Assembly: GCA_002317135.1 (NCBI GenBank)
Contig: DCIX01000035.1
Span: 16,861-80,860 of the forward strand
DNA from: Bacteroidales bacterium UBA1715
Lineage (GTDB): Bacteria; Bacteroidota; Bacteroidia; Bacteroidales; UBA1715
Direction of reading: 5' to 3'
DNA: 64,000 nt
The translations under genes and the position numbers were made by a program. The notes under the pieces were generated by a model. The model was not told the DNA's origin, ran no database searches, and worked only from the letters and a program-made list of their open reading frames with translations. The first letter of the stretch is position 1; every line of letters begins with the position of its first letter. Positions 35,945 through 44,737 of this stretch are shown piece after piece.

Positions 35945-36250
35945 CTATGCTTGTGCGTTTCCGCCTATGTTAGGAAGCGGGAAGTTGTTAGTTGTTTGTT
36001 TTATTGGTCCGTTATGTTGTTCGTATTTTTGAACATTTTCTTGCAAAGCAAAAAGAAGTTTTTTTGCGTGTTCTGGTGTAAGAATCACACGAGACATAAC
36101 TTTTGCCTTTGGCATACCTGGCATCATTCGAATGAAATCAAGAATAAATTCTGTATTTGAATGAGATATAACGGCAAGATTGGAATAAATACCGTCTGCA
36201 ACGTCAGCAGGTAGGTCTATACTGATTTGTTGTTCTTTTTTTTCTTCCAT
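35945..36250 (-). CDS. DUF3467-family protein
   Basis: A 101-residue soluble protein. The segments DGIYSNLAVISHSNTEFILDF and RVILTPEHAKKLLFALQENV are characteristic of DUF3467 (PF11950), widely conserved in Bacteroidota and of unknown function. Located between argH (2 bp gap) and rlmB (1 bp gap), so cotranscribed. Confidence 0.85.
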   Translation of the reverse strand: MEEKKEQQISIDLPADVADGIYSNLAVISHSNTEFILDFIRMMPGMPKAKVMSRVILTPEHAKKLLFALQENVQKYEQHNGPIKQTTNNFPLPNIGGNAQA

Positions 36251-36252
36251 GA

Positions 36253-37602
36253 TTATTTTACTAATGTTTCTAATTGTTTCGCAACTTGTTCGAAAGGAAA
36301 TTCGTTGTAAACGCTATCGAATTTTGCTTTGATTTTGTCGTTGCAAAGGTTGCCGATACTTCCTTCGTGAGTGTGGTTCGCTTTTCTTTCAGCTTTGAAT
36401 TCACCATGTTTAATATCCAATCCGACTTTTTTATAGGCGTCGCGGAAAGGCATACCTTCATATGTAAGGCGGTTTACTTCGTCCACACTGAAAATGTAGT
36501 CGTACATTGGATCGTCAAGAATGTTGTCGGCAATCTTTATGTTGTTCAACATAAGCATCATCATATCAATACAACTTTGAACTTCGGTAAATCCTGGGAT
36601 GATACATTCTTTAATTATTTGTAAATCACGATTATATCCGAATGGTAGATTTGTCGTAATGAATGTAATTTCGGTTGGTAATGCTTGAATTTTATTTGAT
36701 TTTGCACGGATAATTTCGAACACATCAGGGTTCTTTTTGTGAGGCATAATGCTTGAACCAGTCGTCAATTCTTCTGGAAAAGAAACAAAATGGAAATTTT
36801 GGTTCATAAACAAACACATTTCCATTGCCATTTTCGACAATGTAGAAGAAATGCTTGCTAATGCGTAACTCGTGATTTTTTCAACTTTACCGCGTCCCAT
36901 TTGGGCATACATAACATTGTAATTCAATGTCTCGAAACCAAGCAATTCGGTTGTCATTGTTCTATTCAATGGGAACGACGAACCATATCCAGCAGCAGAA
37001 CCAAGAGGGTTTTGGTTCGCTATTTTGTATGCAGCCAAAAGTAGTTGTAAATCGTCAACAAGACTTTCTGCGTAGCAACCAAACCACAAACCAAATGACG
37101 AAGGCATAGCAATTTGTAGATGTGTGTAGCCCGGCATCAAAACAGCTTTGTATTGTTCGCTAAGTTTTTGCAAAAGTGTGAATAAATCTTGAACACTTTT
37201 TGCTGTGTCTTGAATTGCATCGCGAAGATACAATTTCATATCAAGAAGAACTTGGTCGTTACGAGAGCGGCCGCTATGAATTTTCTTTCCGACGTCGCCT
37301 AATTTCTCTGTTAGTAAAAATTCTACTTGTGAGTGAACATCTTCAACATGGTCTTCTATCTTGAAGTTTCCTGCCAAGACATCCTTATATATGTTTTTTA
37401 ATTCAGCTTGAACTTGTGCAAGTTCTTCTTTTGTAAGCAAACCAATTGACTCCAGCATTCGTGTATGTGCAAGATTTCCAAGCACATCAGCCTTAGCCAA
37501 ATACACATCAAATTCTTTGTCTTTTCCAACTGTAAAAGTTGATACTTTTTCATTTGGGGCAACATCTTTTTGCCAAAGAGTTGTAGAATGTTTTTCTGCC
37601 AT
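36253..37602 (-). CDS. argH: Argininosuccinate lyase
   Basis: Splits argininosuccinate into arginine and fumarate. From MAEKHSTTLW (ATG at 37602) the protein has 449 residues. A longer frame to 37686 is rejected because TATCTTTG, a -7 element, sits at 37632-37625 within it. The fumarase/ASL signature GSSIMPHKKNPDVFE and HSGRSRNDQ, YTHLQIA and NPLGSAAGYGSS are present. First gene of argH-DUF3467-rlmB. A deacetylase of the M20 family 1.1 kb upstream might serve the same pathway. Confidence 0.95.
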   Translation of the reverse strand: MAEKHSTTLWQKDVAPNEKVSTFTVGKDKEFDVYLAKADVLGNLAHTRMLESIGLLTKEELAQVQAELKNIYKDVLAGNFKIEDHVEDVHSQVEFLLTEKLGDVGKKIHSGRSRNDQVLLDMKLYLRDAIQDTAKSVQDLFTLLQKLSEQYKAVLMPGYTHLQIAMPSSFGLWFGCYAESLVDDLQLLLAAYKIANQNPLGSAAGYGSSFPLNRTMTTELLGFETLNYNVMYAQMGRGKVEKITSYALASISSTLSKMAMEMCLFMNQNFHFVSFPEELTTGSSIMPHKKNPDVFEIIRAKSNKIQALPTEITFITTNLPFGYNRDLQIIKECIIPGFTEVQSCIDMMMLMLNNIKIADNILDDPMYDYIFSVDEVNRLTYEGMPFRDAYKKVGLDIKHGEFKAERKANHTHEGSIGNLCNDKIKAKFDSVYNEFPFEQVAKQLETLVK

Positions 37603-37716
37603 TACTTTCTTATTTAAGTCTTCGCAAAGATATTGTTTTGTATTGAATAACGAAGAAAAGAATGTGCACAAAAAGGATAAACTCATTTTGTCGTTAGAAT
37701 AATGTTGTAATGTTTT

Positions 37717-38082
37717 TTACTTTCGTTTCCTATACTTCTTTTGGGGCTCAGCAACCATTGTTGTGCCACGTTCGTCTTGTGAATATTGACGAGGTTCTTG
37801 TTTTTGAGTAAAAGTAGTGACAATAATGTCGTCATTCAAAACGATAGACATCTTTGCTATCGTTGCAATGGTTAAGTTATGTGTGCCACAAAGCCATCGA
37901 CTTACTTCAGTCTCAGTTTTGCCAAGAGCACGGGCAAAGTCTCGCTGTGTCATTCCTCGTTCTTCTAATAAATCATAAACTCTGTTGGCAATACTAACGC
38001 ACAAATCAACCTGCTTTTGAATTTCGGGAGTTATAAGTTTACGGCATTCTTCCATTATTGGATTAACTTTGTGTGTATTCAT
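37717..38082 (-). CDS. XRE-family HTH protein, probable antitoxin
   Basis: A 121-residue protein with a central Cro/CI-type helix-turn-helix (LEERGMTQRDFARALGKT, TEVSRWLCGTHNLTIATI). Its start overlaps the stop of the preceding toxin-like gene by 4 bp, the usual coupling in HigBA-type modules. It probably binds the direct repeats in the shared promoter and represses the pair. A basic tail (KKYRKRK) closes the protein. Confidence 0.85.
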   Translation of the reverse strand: MNTHKVNPIMEECRKLITPEIQKQVDLCVSIANRVYDLLEERGMTQRDFARALGKTETEVSRWLCGTHNLTIATIAKMSIVLNDDIIVTTFTQKQEPRQYSQDERGTTMVAEPQKKYRKRK

Positions 38083-38579
38083 TTGTTATCCTCCTCTTTT
38101 ATATAAAACTTCAATTCACCTTCTAATTGCGAACCTTTAATAACTATCATCTTTCGGTTCTCTCGCATTTTTATTTCAAAATCAATTTTCTGGAGTCGTT
38201 CTACACATTTTTTCATATATGGGTCTTCTTCATATGTAGATGTTGTTTTTACGCCTCCATTACCAAGTATCACAACTTTACGACTTATTACAATACAATA
38301 AACTCTTAAACGAGAAGAGTCAAGAAATTTTGCAGGTAAGGCTTGCACTCTATCCGAGCGATTACCTTCATAACGGAAATAGCGGTCTTCAGCAAAATTT
38401 TCTTTTATCACATTCAGTCGTGCAAATATCACTCCTAAATCAGTTGCAAACTCTTCCTTGTTTTTATATTCAATTAAAAACTTTTCAAATTCTGTATACT
38501 CTTCTCCTTCAAAGCGTGGAGAGTATAAACTAACTTTTTCTCCTGTTTCTAGTAGCTCTATCAATAAATTTCTTTCCAT
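38079..38579 (-). CDS. Putative toxin component paired with the XRE protein
   Basis: A 166-residue basic protein. The middle (KFLDSSRLRVYCIVISRKVVILG) and the following helix resemble the core of Gp49/HigB-type RelE-fold toxins, though it carries an N-terminal extension and a longer C-terminus. Catalytic residues cannot be assigned from sequence. Toxin-first order and 4-bp overlap with the HTH gene fit a HigBA-like toxin-antitoxin system. A non-toxin regulatory pair is possible. Confidence 0.6.
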   Translation of the reverse strand: MERNLLIELLETGEKVSLYSPRFEGEEYTEFEKFLIEYKNKEEFATDLGVIFARLNVIKENFAEDRYFRYEGNRSDRVQALPAKFLDSSRLRVYCIVISRKVVILGNGGVKTTSTYEEDPYMKKCVERLQKIDFEIKMRENRKMIVIKGSQLEGELKFYIKEEDNK

Positions 38580-38602
38580 AATTATGTTATATGTGTGTAT
38601 TG

Positions 38603-38651
38603 CAAAATTAACATAAAAGTTTAATTGTGCAATAAAATTAACATAAAAGTT
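38603..38651 (-). promoter_or_regulatory. Promoter-operator of the XRE/toxin-like pair
   Basis: Two identical 18-bp direct repeats (aaaattaacataaaagtt) at 38604-38621 and 38634-38651, 30 bp apart, span a promoter: -33 TTG at 38632-38630 and -7 TAATTTTG at 38610-38603 on the minus strand, 19 bp apart. The layout suggests autorepression by the HTH protein. Confidence 0.65.
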
Positions 38652-38670
38652 GATTTTTCTACGGACGTAT

Positions 38671-38704
38671 AAAAAAAAGCAACCCGTTTGGGTTGCCGTT
38701 TTTG
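38671..38704 (-). terminator. Terminator of the hisH-hslR-M20 operon
   Basis: Stem ggcaaccc / gggttgc around loop aaac on the minus strand, followed by eight T. It sits 27 bp after the M20 stop. Confidence 0.85.
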
Positions 38705-38730
38705 TAATGATATAATAATTTTATAATTAT

Positions 38731-39795
38731 CTATAATTTAATATTTTCAAGTAATTTTATATATGTATTAATACCATCTTGTAATTCCGATTCGTAGATA
38801 AATTCATTTGCTGTGTGTGAACGAAGTGTATCGCCAGGACCGATTTTTACAGAAGGAAATTTTGTCATGAACACTTGATCAGAAAGTGTTGGCGAACCAA
38901 ACATTTCCAATCCTAATGCTTTCCCACTTTCTACTATTGGGTGTGTAGTGGAAATGCACGATGAATTGAGACGGAATGAACGTGCCGTTACTTCTGATTC
39001 AATAGATTGATTGATAATTTCGAATAATTCTTGATTGCTGTAGTGTTCGTTGCTGCGTACATCAACTACGAACGAACATTCTCCAGGAACAACATTGTGT
39101 TGTGTGCCTGCTTGAATGACAGTAACCGACATTTTTACTTCACCTAAAAATTCAGATACTTTCGGGAATTGATAGGTTCGGAACCATTCAATGTCGGACA
39201 TTGCTTTATATATGGCATTTATGCCATTGGAATGTGCTGCGTGTCCGGATTTTCCGTGTGCTTTGCAGTCTAACACCATTAAACCTTTTTCGGCAACAGC
39301 CATTCGGAGACTGGTTGGCTCACCAACGATTCCGAATGAGATTTCTGGTAAAGTTGGCATTACGCATTCTAATCCATTTTTCCCCGAAACTTCTTCTTCT
39401 GCCGAAGCAACCAAAATTAGGTTAAATGGTTTGTCTTCGACTTTTTCGAAATGAAGGAATGTGAATATGAGTGACACAAGTGATGCTCCCGCATCGTTAC
39501 TGCCAAGTCCGTAGATTTTACCATCCACGCTTACCGCATTGAAAGGGTCGTGGTTCCATCCGTCAGATGGTTTTACCGTATCGTGGTGGGAATTAAGCAA
39601 AATAGTTGGCTTATTTGAATCGAATTTTGATGATTTTACAATCACATTGTTTACAATTCGTTCTGCTACAATGCCTTGCTTCTTGAAAAACTTTACAAGA
39701 AGTTCTGCCGTGCCATCCTCGCTACGACTGACAGAGAATGTTTCTATCAACGATGTAAGTAATCGTTTTGCTTGTTGAAATAGTTCTTGTTCCAT
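38731..39795 (-). CDS. M20-family metallohydrolase (ArgE/DapE-like deacylase)
   Basis: A 354-residue di-zinc amidohydrolase. Metal-binding and catalytic motifs are visible: NSHHDTV, GLGSNDAGA, the catalytic-Glu motif SAEEEVSG, VGEPTS and the C-terminal His in RSHTANEF. An inserted dimerisation domain covers about residues 165-275. Bacteroidota use members of this group as acetylornithine or N-acyl-citrulline deacetylase in arginine synthesis, and argH lies 1.1 kb away, but DapE or another amidohydrolase role is not excluded. It follows hslR by 2 bp. Confidence 0.88.
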   Translation of the reverse strand: MEQELFQQAKRLLTSLIETFSVSRSEDGTAELLVKFFKKQGIVAERIVNNVIVKSSKFDSNKPTILLNSHHDTVKPSDGWNHDPFNAVSVDGKIYGLGSNDAGASLVSLIFTFLHFEKVEDKPFNLILVASAEEEVSGKNGLECVMPTLPEISFGIVGEPTSLRMAVAEKGLMVLDCKAHGKSGHAAHSNGINAIYKAMSDIEWFRTYQFPKVSEFLGEVKMSVTVIQAGTQHNVVPGECSFVVDVRSNEHYSNQELFEIINQSIESEVTARSFRLNSSCISTTHPIVESGKALGLEMFGSPTLSDQVFMTKFPSVKIGPGDTLRSHTANEFIYESELQDGINTYIKLLENIKL

Positions 39796-39797
39796 AA

Positions 39798-40184
39798 TTA
39801 TAGATAACCAAAGTCTTCTAACGCACGACGATCTTTTTTCGTTGGTCGACCGGCACCTTTATCACGATATACGGTGAAGACCATTTTTACATCTTCTAAC
39901 TTTTGTAACTCGGATTGCGGAGTTACATCTTTTACAAAATCAACGACAACCTTTGCGGACTCTCGTTGTGCCAATAATCCGAGGACTTCATACGAGCGCA
40001 CAATAGGAGGTCGTTTGACGCAAACAACATCGCCAATCTTTACAATATGCGATGGCTTTACATTGACGCCACCGATTGAAACCTGGTTATTTTTGCATGC
40101 CGAAGTAGCAAGACTACGCGTCTTGTATAAGCGAACTGCCCATAACCATTTGTCGATACGAAGATTTTCTTCTGTTTTTGGCAT
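39798..40184 (-). CDS. hslR: S4-domain RNA-binding protein, Hsp15-like
   Basis: A 128-residue protein with an N-terminal S4 domain (RIDKWLWAVRLYKTRSLA, VSIGGVNVKPSHIVKIGDVV) and a basic C-terminus (DKGAGRPTKKDRRAL), the pattern of Hsp15, which recycles stalled 50S subunits carrying peptidyl-tRNA. Its start codon overlaps the hisH stop by one base (TAATG), implying translational coupling. Confidence 0.9.
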   Translation of the reverse strand: MPKTEENLRIDKWLWAVRLYKTRSLATSACKNNQVSIGGVNVKPSHIVKIGDVVCVKRPPIVRSYEVLGLLAQRESAKVVVDFVKDVTPQSELQKLEDVKMVFTVYRDKGAGRPTKKDRRALEDFGYL

Positions 40185-40768
40185 TATAGTTCAATGAAGT
40201 TTTTAAGTATCTGTGCACCAACAGTTCCACTTTTTTCAGGGTGGAATTGGAATGCAAAGAAATTGTCTTTTTCAATGCCAGCACTGAAATCAAGTACATA
40301 GTTACAAGTTGCCGTAGAATGAGGATTCATTTCAGCATAATAACTATGTACGAAATATACATAACTATCTGGATTTATATTCTTTAGCAACGTTCCAGAA
40401 TAATTTCCAATGGTATTCCAGCCCATGTGAGGAATCTTTTCTGTTCCCGAAGGGAAGCGTTTTACATTCACATCGAAAATACCGAGACAGTCAACATCGC
40501 CTTCTTCTGAGTGTTTGCACATGAGTTGCATACCGAAGCAAATGCCAAGAAATGGTTGCTTTAATGAAACCAAAACTTCGTCTAAATGTCGTTCGCGAAG
40601 GTATGGCATTGCTGTTCCCGCATCGCCTACGCCTGGGAAAATAATCTTGTCGGCTTTATATAATTCGTCAGGATTGTTCGTAACAATAGGGTCTATTCCT
40701 AAACGGTTCAATGCATATCGTACCGACTGTATGTTTCCGGCATTATATTTAACAATTGCAACTTGCAT
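40184..40768 (-). CDS. hisH: Imidazole glycerol phosphate synthase, glutamine amidotransferase subunit
   Basis: HisH frees ammonia from glutamine and channels it to HisF in histidine synthesis. The 194-residue class I GATase has the nucleophile motif FLGICFGMQLM, the oxyanion region GVGDAGTAM, and the C-terminal FQFHPEKSG with His and Glu of the triad. No other his gene is in the window, so it is separated from hisF, or hisF lies elsewhere. First gene of hisH-hslR-M20; a TATCTTTG -7 element lies at 40796-40789 on this strand. Confidence 0.94.
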   Translation of the reverse strand: MQVAIVKYNAGNIQSVRYALNRLGIDPIVTNNPDELYKADKIIFPGVGDAGTAMPYLRERHLDEVLVSLKQPFLGICFGMQLMCKHSEEGDVDCLGIFDVNVKRFPSGTEKIPHMGWNTIGNYSGTLLKNINPDSYVYFVHSYYAEMNPHSTATCNYVLDFSAGIEKDNFFAFQFHPEKSGTVGAQILKNFIEL

Positions 40769-40915
40769 AATACTATATTTCGTAGGGTCAAAGATAAGAA
40801 TTATTTGCTAAAACATTTGTTCTGTAATCATGAGATTTTGGGATAGGTGAAAAATGATGGGCTTTATTAGATAGACTAAGGTTTCAATCTGTTTGATGTT
40901 AGAATTTTGTTAGGC

Positions 40916-43900
40916 ATGGAGTCAATATTTTATGAAAAATCCGTATATTCGTGCGAATGGAAAAAATTTTCACAAATGCATGCAATTATTCCTAAAATAA
41001 TTGAGATAGGACAAAAGGGGAATACTGTACATACTATGCTCCCTGATATTTGCAACAGTATCTCAATATTTCCTGATACTATTGGTGTTCTTATAGCCTA
41101 TAAAGGCTTGAATTACTATAGTTCTCATTTTACAATCAGTGGTCGAGTTCAAACACAAGAGTTGAGAATCGGCGGACAACCGATAGGTAGCATCACTATT
41201 TATTATAAGGAACCATCTGATTTTAAGATGCTTGAAGAAGAAGATTTGTTTGTGGCATCTACGTTGATTAGTGGTTTTATTTCAGAAAAAGCTTTGGTTG
41301 ATGTTACGACTGTATGCAATGCCCAAGGAAATGAATTGGCTGCTATTGAACAAGTAAAAAACTTGATAAACGATGGCTTTTCGAACGACGAGCTATTGCA
41401 AAAAATTTGCGACATACTTCCACAATATTGGCAAGGTGGTGTTGGTACGTGTTGTCGTATCGTGTTTGATGAGGTTTCATATACATCGTATGGATTTAAG
41501 GAAACTTCATATTCTATGCGTGAATCGTTTGTCACTTTTGATAACACGACAGGATTTATAGAGATTTTCTACAATCCTACCGATGATGCTCATTTTGAAT
41601 TTTCTAAGGAAGAACACGATTTGGCGAATACAATAGGTAATTTGATTTGTCGTTGCTTAAATGATGCAAAGGGCCGTTTGTTATCGAATAATCCAATATT
41701 AAATACTAATCCGACAAGCAAAGACAATCTTGCACGTGAGTCGTTGATTAACAATGAACAACCTTTGCAGAAATTGTTGAATGAGCAAACACTCGACAAA
41801 TACATTTATCTTGATATGATGAAACACAAGGTTACGCAAATATTGTTTGTTGCAACAATGTACGATGCGTTTAACCTTGAAAAAGATGATAGTTTCTTCG
41901 AAAAGTTTATGGGGCCAATCTATCAATACAGCATTTTTACTTTGCCTCGTATTATTGGTGTTTCGTCGTATGAGCAAGCACTTGATTTGTTAAAGACGAC
42001 TCATTTCGATTTGATTGTGCTTATGGTCGGTGCCGATGTGCAGAAGCCTTTAAGCTTTAGTTCTCAAATACGTACGATTACTACAGAAGTACCTATTTAT
42101 TTGCTGTTAAATCCACGATCAAATATTGCTTATTTTGAGGATATGGTTGCAAAAACGACCTTGTTCAATAAGGTGTTTGTTTGGAATGGCGACTCGCAGA
42201 TTTTCTTTGCAATGGTGAAGTCGTTGGAGGATTTGGCCAATGTGGAAAATGATACCAAAATCGGTTTGGTGCGTACCATGTTGCTGATTGAAGATTCTTC
42301 TCAATATTATTCAAAATATTTACCGGTAATTTTCTCTGTCTTGTTCAATCAAGTAGGTGAACAAATTGCTGACTTTGAGTCTAATGAATTGGAGAAATTG
42401 TCGAAAATTCGTTCAAGGCCGAAGTTGCTTTGGGCAAGCAATTATGAGGAAGCTGCATTCTTGTTCAATAAGTATAAGGACTTTATGACATGCGTTATTT
42501 CCGATGCAGAGTTTGCTCGCAATGGTAGGTTAGACAAGGAGGCAGGTATTGCATTTTTGGAACATGTACGTGAATACAATAAGAATCTACCAATTCTGAT
42601 TCAGTCTTCTGAAATGAAATATGCGATGTTTGCAAAGGAAATTCATGCAAAATTCATCAACAAAAAGGCCGATAATTTGTTGGATAAAATTAAGAAATTC
42701 GTGATGCACAATTTCGGTTACGGAGACTTTGTATTCCGTAATGGAAAGGGTGAACCAATTGCAAAAGCAAAGAATTTGCGTGAGTTTGAAATGTTGCTTC
42801 GCACGATTCCAGATGATTCGCTAAAATATCATGCCGACCAAAACCAATTCTCGGTATGGTTGATGGGTCGTGGGGAAATTGAGTTGGCAAAACAGTTGAA
42901 TCCAATCAAGTTGTCGGATTTGAACGAAAGCGTTGAAGAACTTCGCAAGATGAATAACATTATTCTTGACAAATATCGACAGACAAAGAAGCGTGGAAAA
43001 ATCCTTGCTTTTGAGGAAACTGCCGTACTTGACGAAAAAAATGTTGTGACGCTCGCTTCTGGTTCTCTTGGCGGTAAAGGTCGTGGTCTTGCTTTTGTGA
43101 ATACGCTTATCAATAGTATAGATTTGAACCCATACGCAGATAGAATTGCTATCCGTACACCAAAAACGGCAATTATCGGAACCGATGAATTTGAACTATT
43201 CTTGAAGCATAATTTTGCGAAAAAGAATTTGTTCTCGAAAGACTTGTCTGAGGAACAAATCAAGGATATGTTTATTGCAGCCCGCTTGTCTGATGATTTA
43301 CGCAAAAAACTTGCGATTTTGTTGGAACAAGTTTCTAAACCGCTTGCTGTTCGTTCGTCAAGTATATTCGAGGATTCTGTAACTCAACCACTTGCTGGTG
43401 TATTTAGCACTTATATTATTCCAAACAATAGTCCAGATTTGAATAAGCGTTTGGAAGACTTAGAAGTTGCAATTAAGTTGATTTATGCTTCGGTATATGG
43501 TGAACAGGTAAAGGAATTTTATAAATCGACGAACCATAAACTCGAGGAAGAAAAGATGGCTATCGTTATTCAGGAGGTTGTGGGAAATTACTACGATAAC
43601 TATTTTTATCCACATATCAGTGGTGTGGCACAGTCGTACAACTATTATCCTGTTGCTCACATGAAGCCAGAGGAAGGTTTCTCTGTTTGTGCTGTTGGAT
43701 TGGGATTTTATATTGTGGATGGAGGAAAGGCATATCGTTTTTCTCCTCACTATCCAAAAGTTGATATAATGAGCCCGAAAGATCAGATAGGTTCTTCGCA
43801 AACACAGTTCTATGCGGTTGACTTTACCAAAACAGATGTGAACTACAAACGCGATGGTGAACATGCTGCGTTGACAATGTTGGATATTTCCGATGCAGAA

Positions 43901-44734
43901 AAACACGGTACTTTAAAACACTGTGCCTCAGTGTATAATCATGAAAATGATAGAATTGAACCAGGATTATCGTGCTATGGCCCAAGAATCATCAATTTTG
44001 CCAATATCTTAAAGTATGATTATGCGCCACTTGCCGAAATTCTTACCTTAATGTTAAATACGGTTCAAGAAGCGATGGGTACGCCTGTAGAAATTGAATT
44101 TGCCGTTGATTTAAATGAGAATGAAGATGGCGTTCCTTCTTTCTATTTGCTTCAAATAAAACCACTTACAGGTAGTTTATTGACGGAGAACTCGTTCCCT
44201 GAAGAATTACACGATATGCCAAAATTGCTCAACACAACTTCTTGTATGGGTAATGGATTTATAGAGAATATTTGCGATGTTGTGTATGTCGATTTGAATA
44301 AATTCGATAAACTTCGTACTCAGGAAATGGCTGTGGAGATTGAGAAAATCAATAAATCTATGGTGGAACAAGGAAAGAAATATATTCTTATTGGTCCTGG
44401 TCGTTGGGGAACAAGCGACAGATTTCTTGGTATTCCGGTGCTTTGGTCGCAAATATCGAATGCGAAGGTTATTGTGGAAATTAGTATGTCGAACTTCCCT
44501 CTTGATGCTTCGTTGGGGTCGCATTTCTTCCATAACATATCAACTATGAATATTGGCTATTTTGCTATCGAAAATCCTGATGAAAGTAACTTCATAGATT
44601 GGAGTATCTTGCAGCAACAAGTTGTGGTTGAAAAGACAGAATTTTTCGTACATGTTCGTTTCCCGAAAAATCTTTGTGTTTATATGCAAGGAAAAGAACG
44701 AATTGCTACTATCTTTGTAAACGAATCAGAATAA
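40916..44734 (+). CDS. Multidomain protein: GAF-like, two receiver-like domains and PPDK N-terminal ATP-grasp
   Basis: From ATG 40916 the protein has 1272 residues; a TTG at 40907 would add three. Residues about 1-260 look like two GAF-type sensor domains (IGGQPIGSITIYYKEP, TTGFIEIFYNPTDD). Numbered from the TTG, 304-435 is a receiver-like domain lacking a clear phospho-Asp, and 455-600 a second receiver with LLIEDSSQ, VISDAEF (Asp533) and FINKKAD, so an acidic pocket, Asp and Lys are present. Residues about 719-1085 are the pyruvate phosphate dikinase ATP/PEP-binding domain (GSLGGKGRGLAFVN, PLAVRSSSIFEDS, YLLQIKPLTGS), without the swivelling His domain or the PEP-utilising barrel. It is cotranscribed with a LuxR-type regulator 3 bp downstream. 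Inference: a signalling rather than metabolic protein. Confidence 0.85.
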   Translation: MESIFYEKSVYSCEWKKFSQMHAIIPKIIEIGQKGNTVHTMLPDICNSISIFPDTIGVLIAYKGLNYYSSHFTISGRVQTQELRIGGQPIGSITIYYKEPSDFKMLEEEDLFVASTLISGFISEKALVDVTTVCNAQGNELAAIEQVKNLINDGFSNDELLQKICDILPQYWQGGVGTCCRIVFDEVSYTSYGFKETSYSMRESFVTFDNTTGFIEIFYNPTDDAHFEFSKEEHDLANTIGNLICRCLNDAKGRLLSNNPILNTNPTSKDNLARESLINNEQPLQKLLNEQTLDKYIYLDMMKHKVTQILFVATMYDAFNLEKDDSFFEKFMGPIYQYSIFTLPRIIGVSSYEQALDLLKTTHFDLIVLMVGADVQKPLSFSSQIRTITTEVPIYLLLNPRSNIAYFEDMVAKTTLFNKVFVWNGDSQIFFAMVKSLEDLANVENDTKIGLVRTMLLIEDSSQYYSKYLPVIFSVLFNQVGEQIADFESNELEKLSKIRSRPKLLWASNYEEAAFLFNKYKDFMTCVISDAEFARNGRLDKEAGIAFLEHVREYNKNLPILIQSSEMKYAMFAKEIHAKFINKKADNLLDKIKKFVMHNFGYGDFVFRNGKGEPIAKAKNLREFEMLLRTIPDDSLKYHADQNQFSVWLMGRGEIELAKQLNPIKLSDLNESVEELRKMNNIILDKYRQTKKRGKILAFEETAVLDEKNVVTLASGSLGGKGRGLAFVNTLINSIDLNPYADRIAIRTPKTAIIGTDEFELFLKHNFAKKNLFSKDLSEEQIKDMFIAARLSDDLRKKLAILLEQVSKPLAVRSSSIFEDSVTQPLAGVFSTYIIPNNSPDLNKRLEDLEVAIKLIYASVYGEQVKEFYKSTNHKLEEEKMAIVIQEVVGNYYDNYFYPHISGVAQSYNYYPVAHMKPEEGFSVCAVGLGFYIVDGGKAYRFSPHYPKVDIMSPKDQIGSSQTQFYAVDFTKTDVNYKRDGEHAALTMLDISDAEKHGTLKHCASVYNHENDRIEPGLSCYGPRIINFANILKYDYAPLAEILTLMLNTVQEAMGTPVEIEFAVDLNENEDGVPSFYLLQIKPLTGSLLTENSFPEELHDMPKLLNTTSCMGNGFIENICDVVYVDLNKFDKLRTQEMAVEIEKINKSMVEQGKKYILIGPGRWGTSDRFLGIPVLWSQISNAKVIVEISMSNFPLDASLGSHFFHNISTMNIGYFAIENPDESNFIDWSILQQQVVVEKTEFFVHVRFPKNLCVYMQGKERIATIFVNESE

Positions 44735-44737
44735 CTA

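Noticed and set aside
37602..37686. Longer argH start
   Set aside because: It would include a TATCTTTG -7 element and a non-conserved hydrophobic stretch; MAEKHSTTLW is the usual start.
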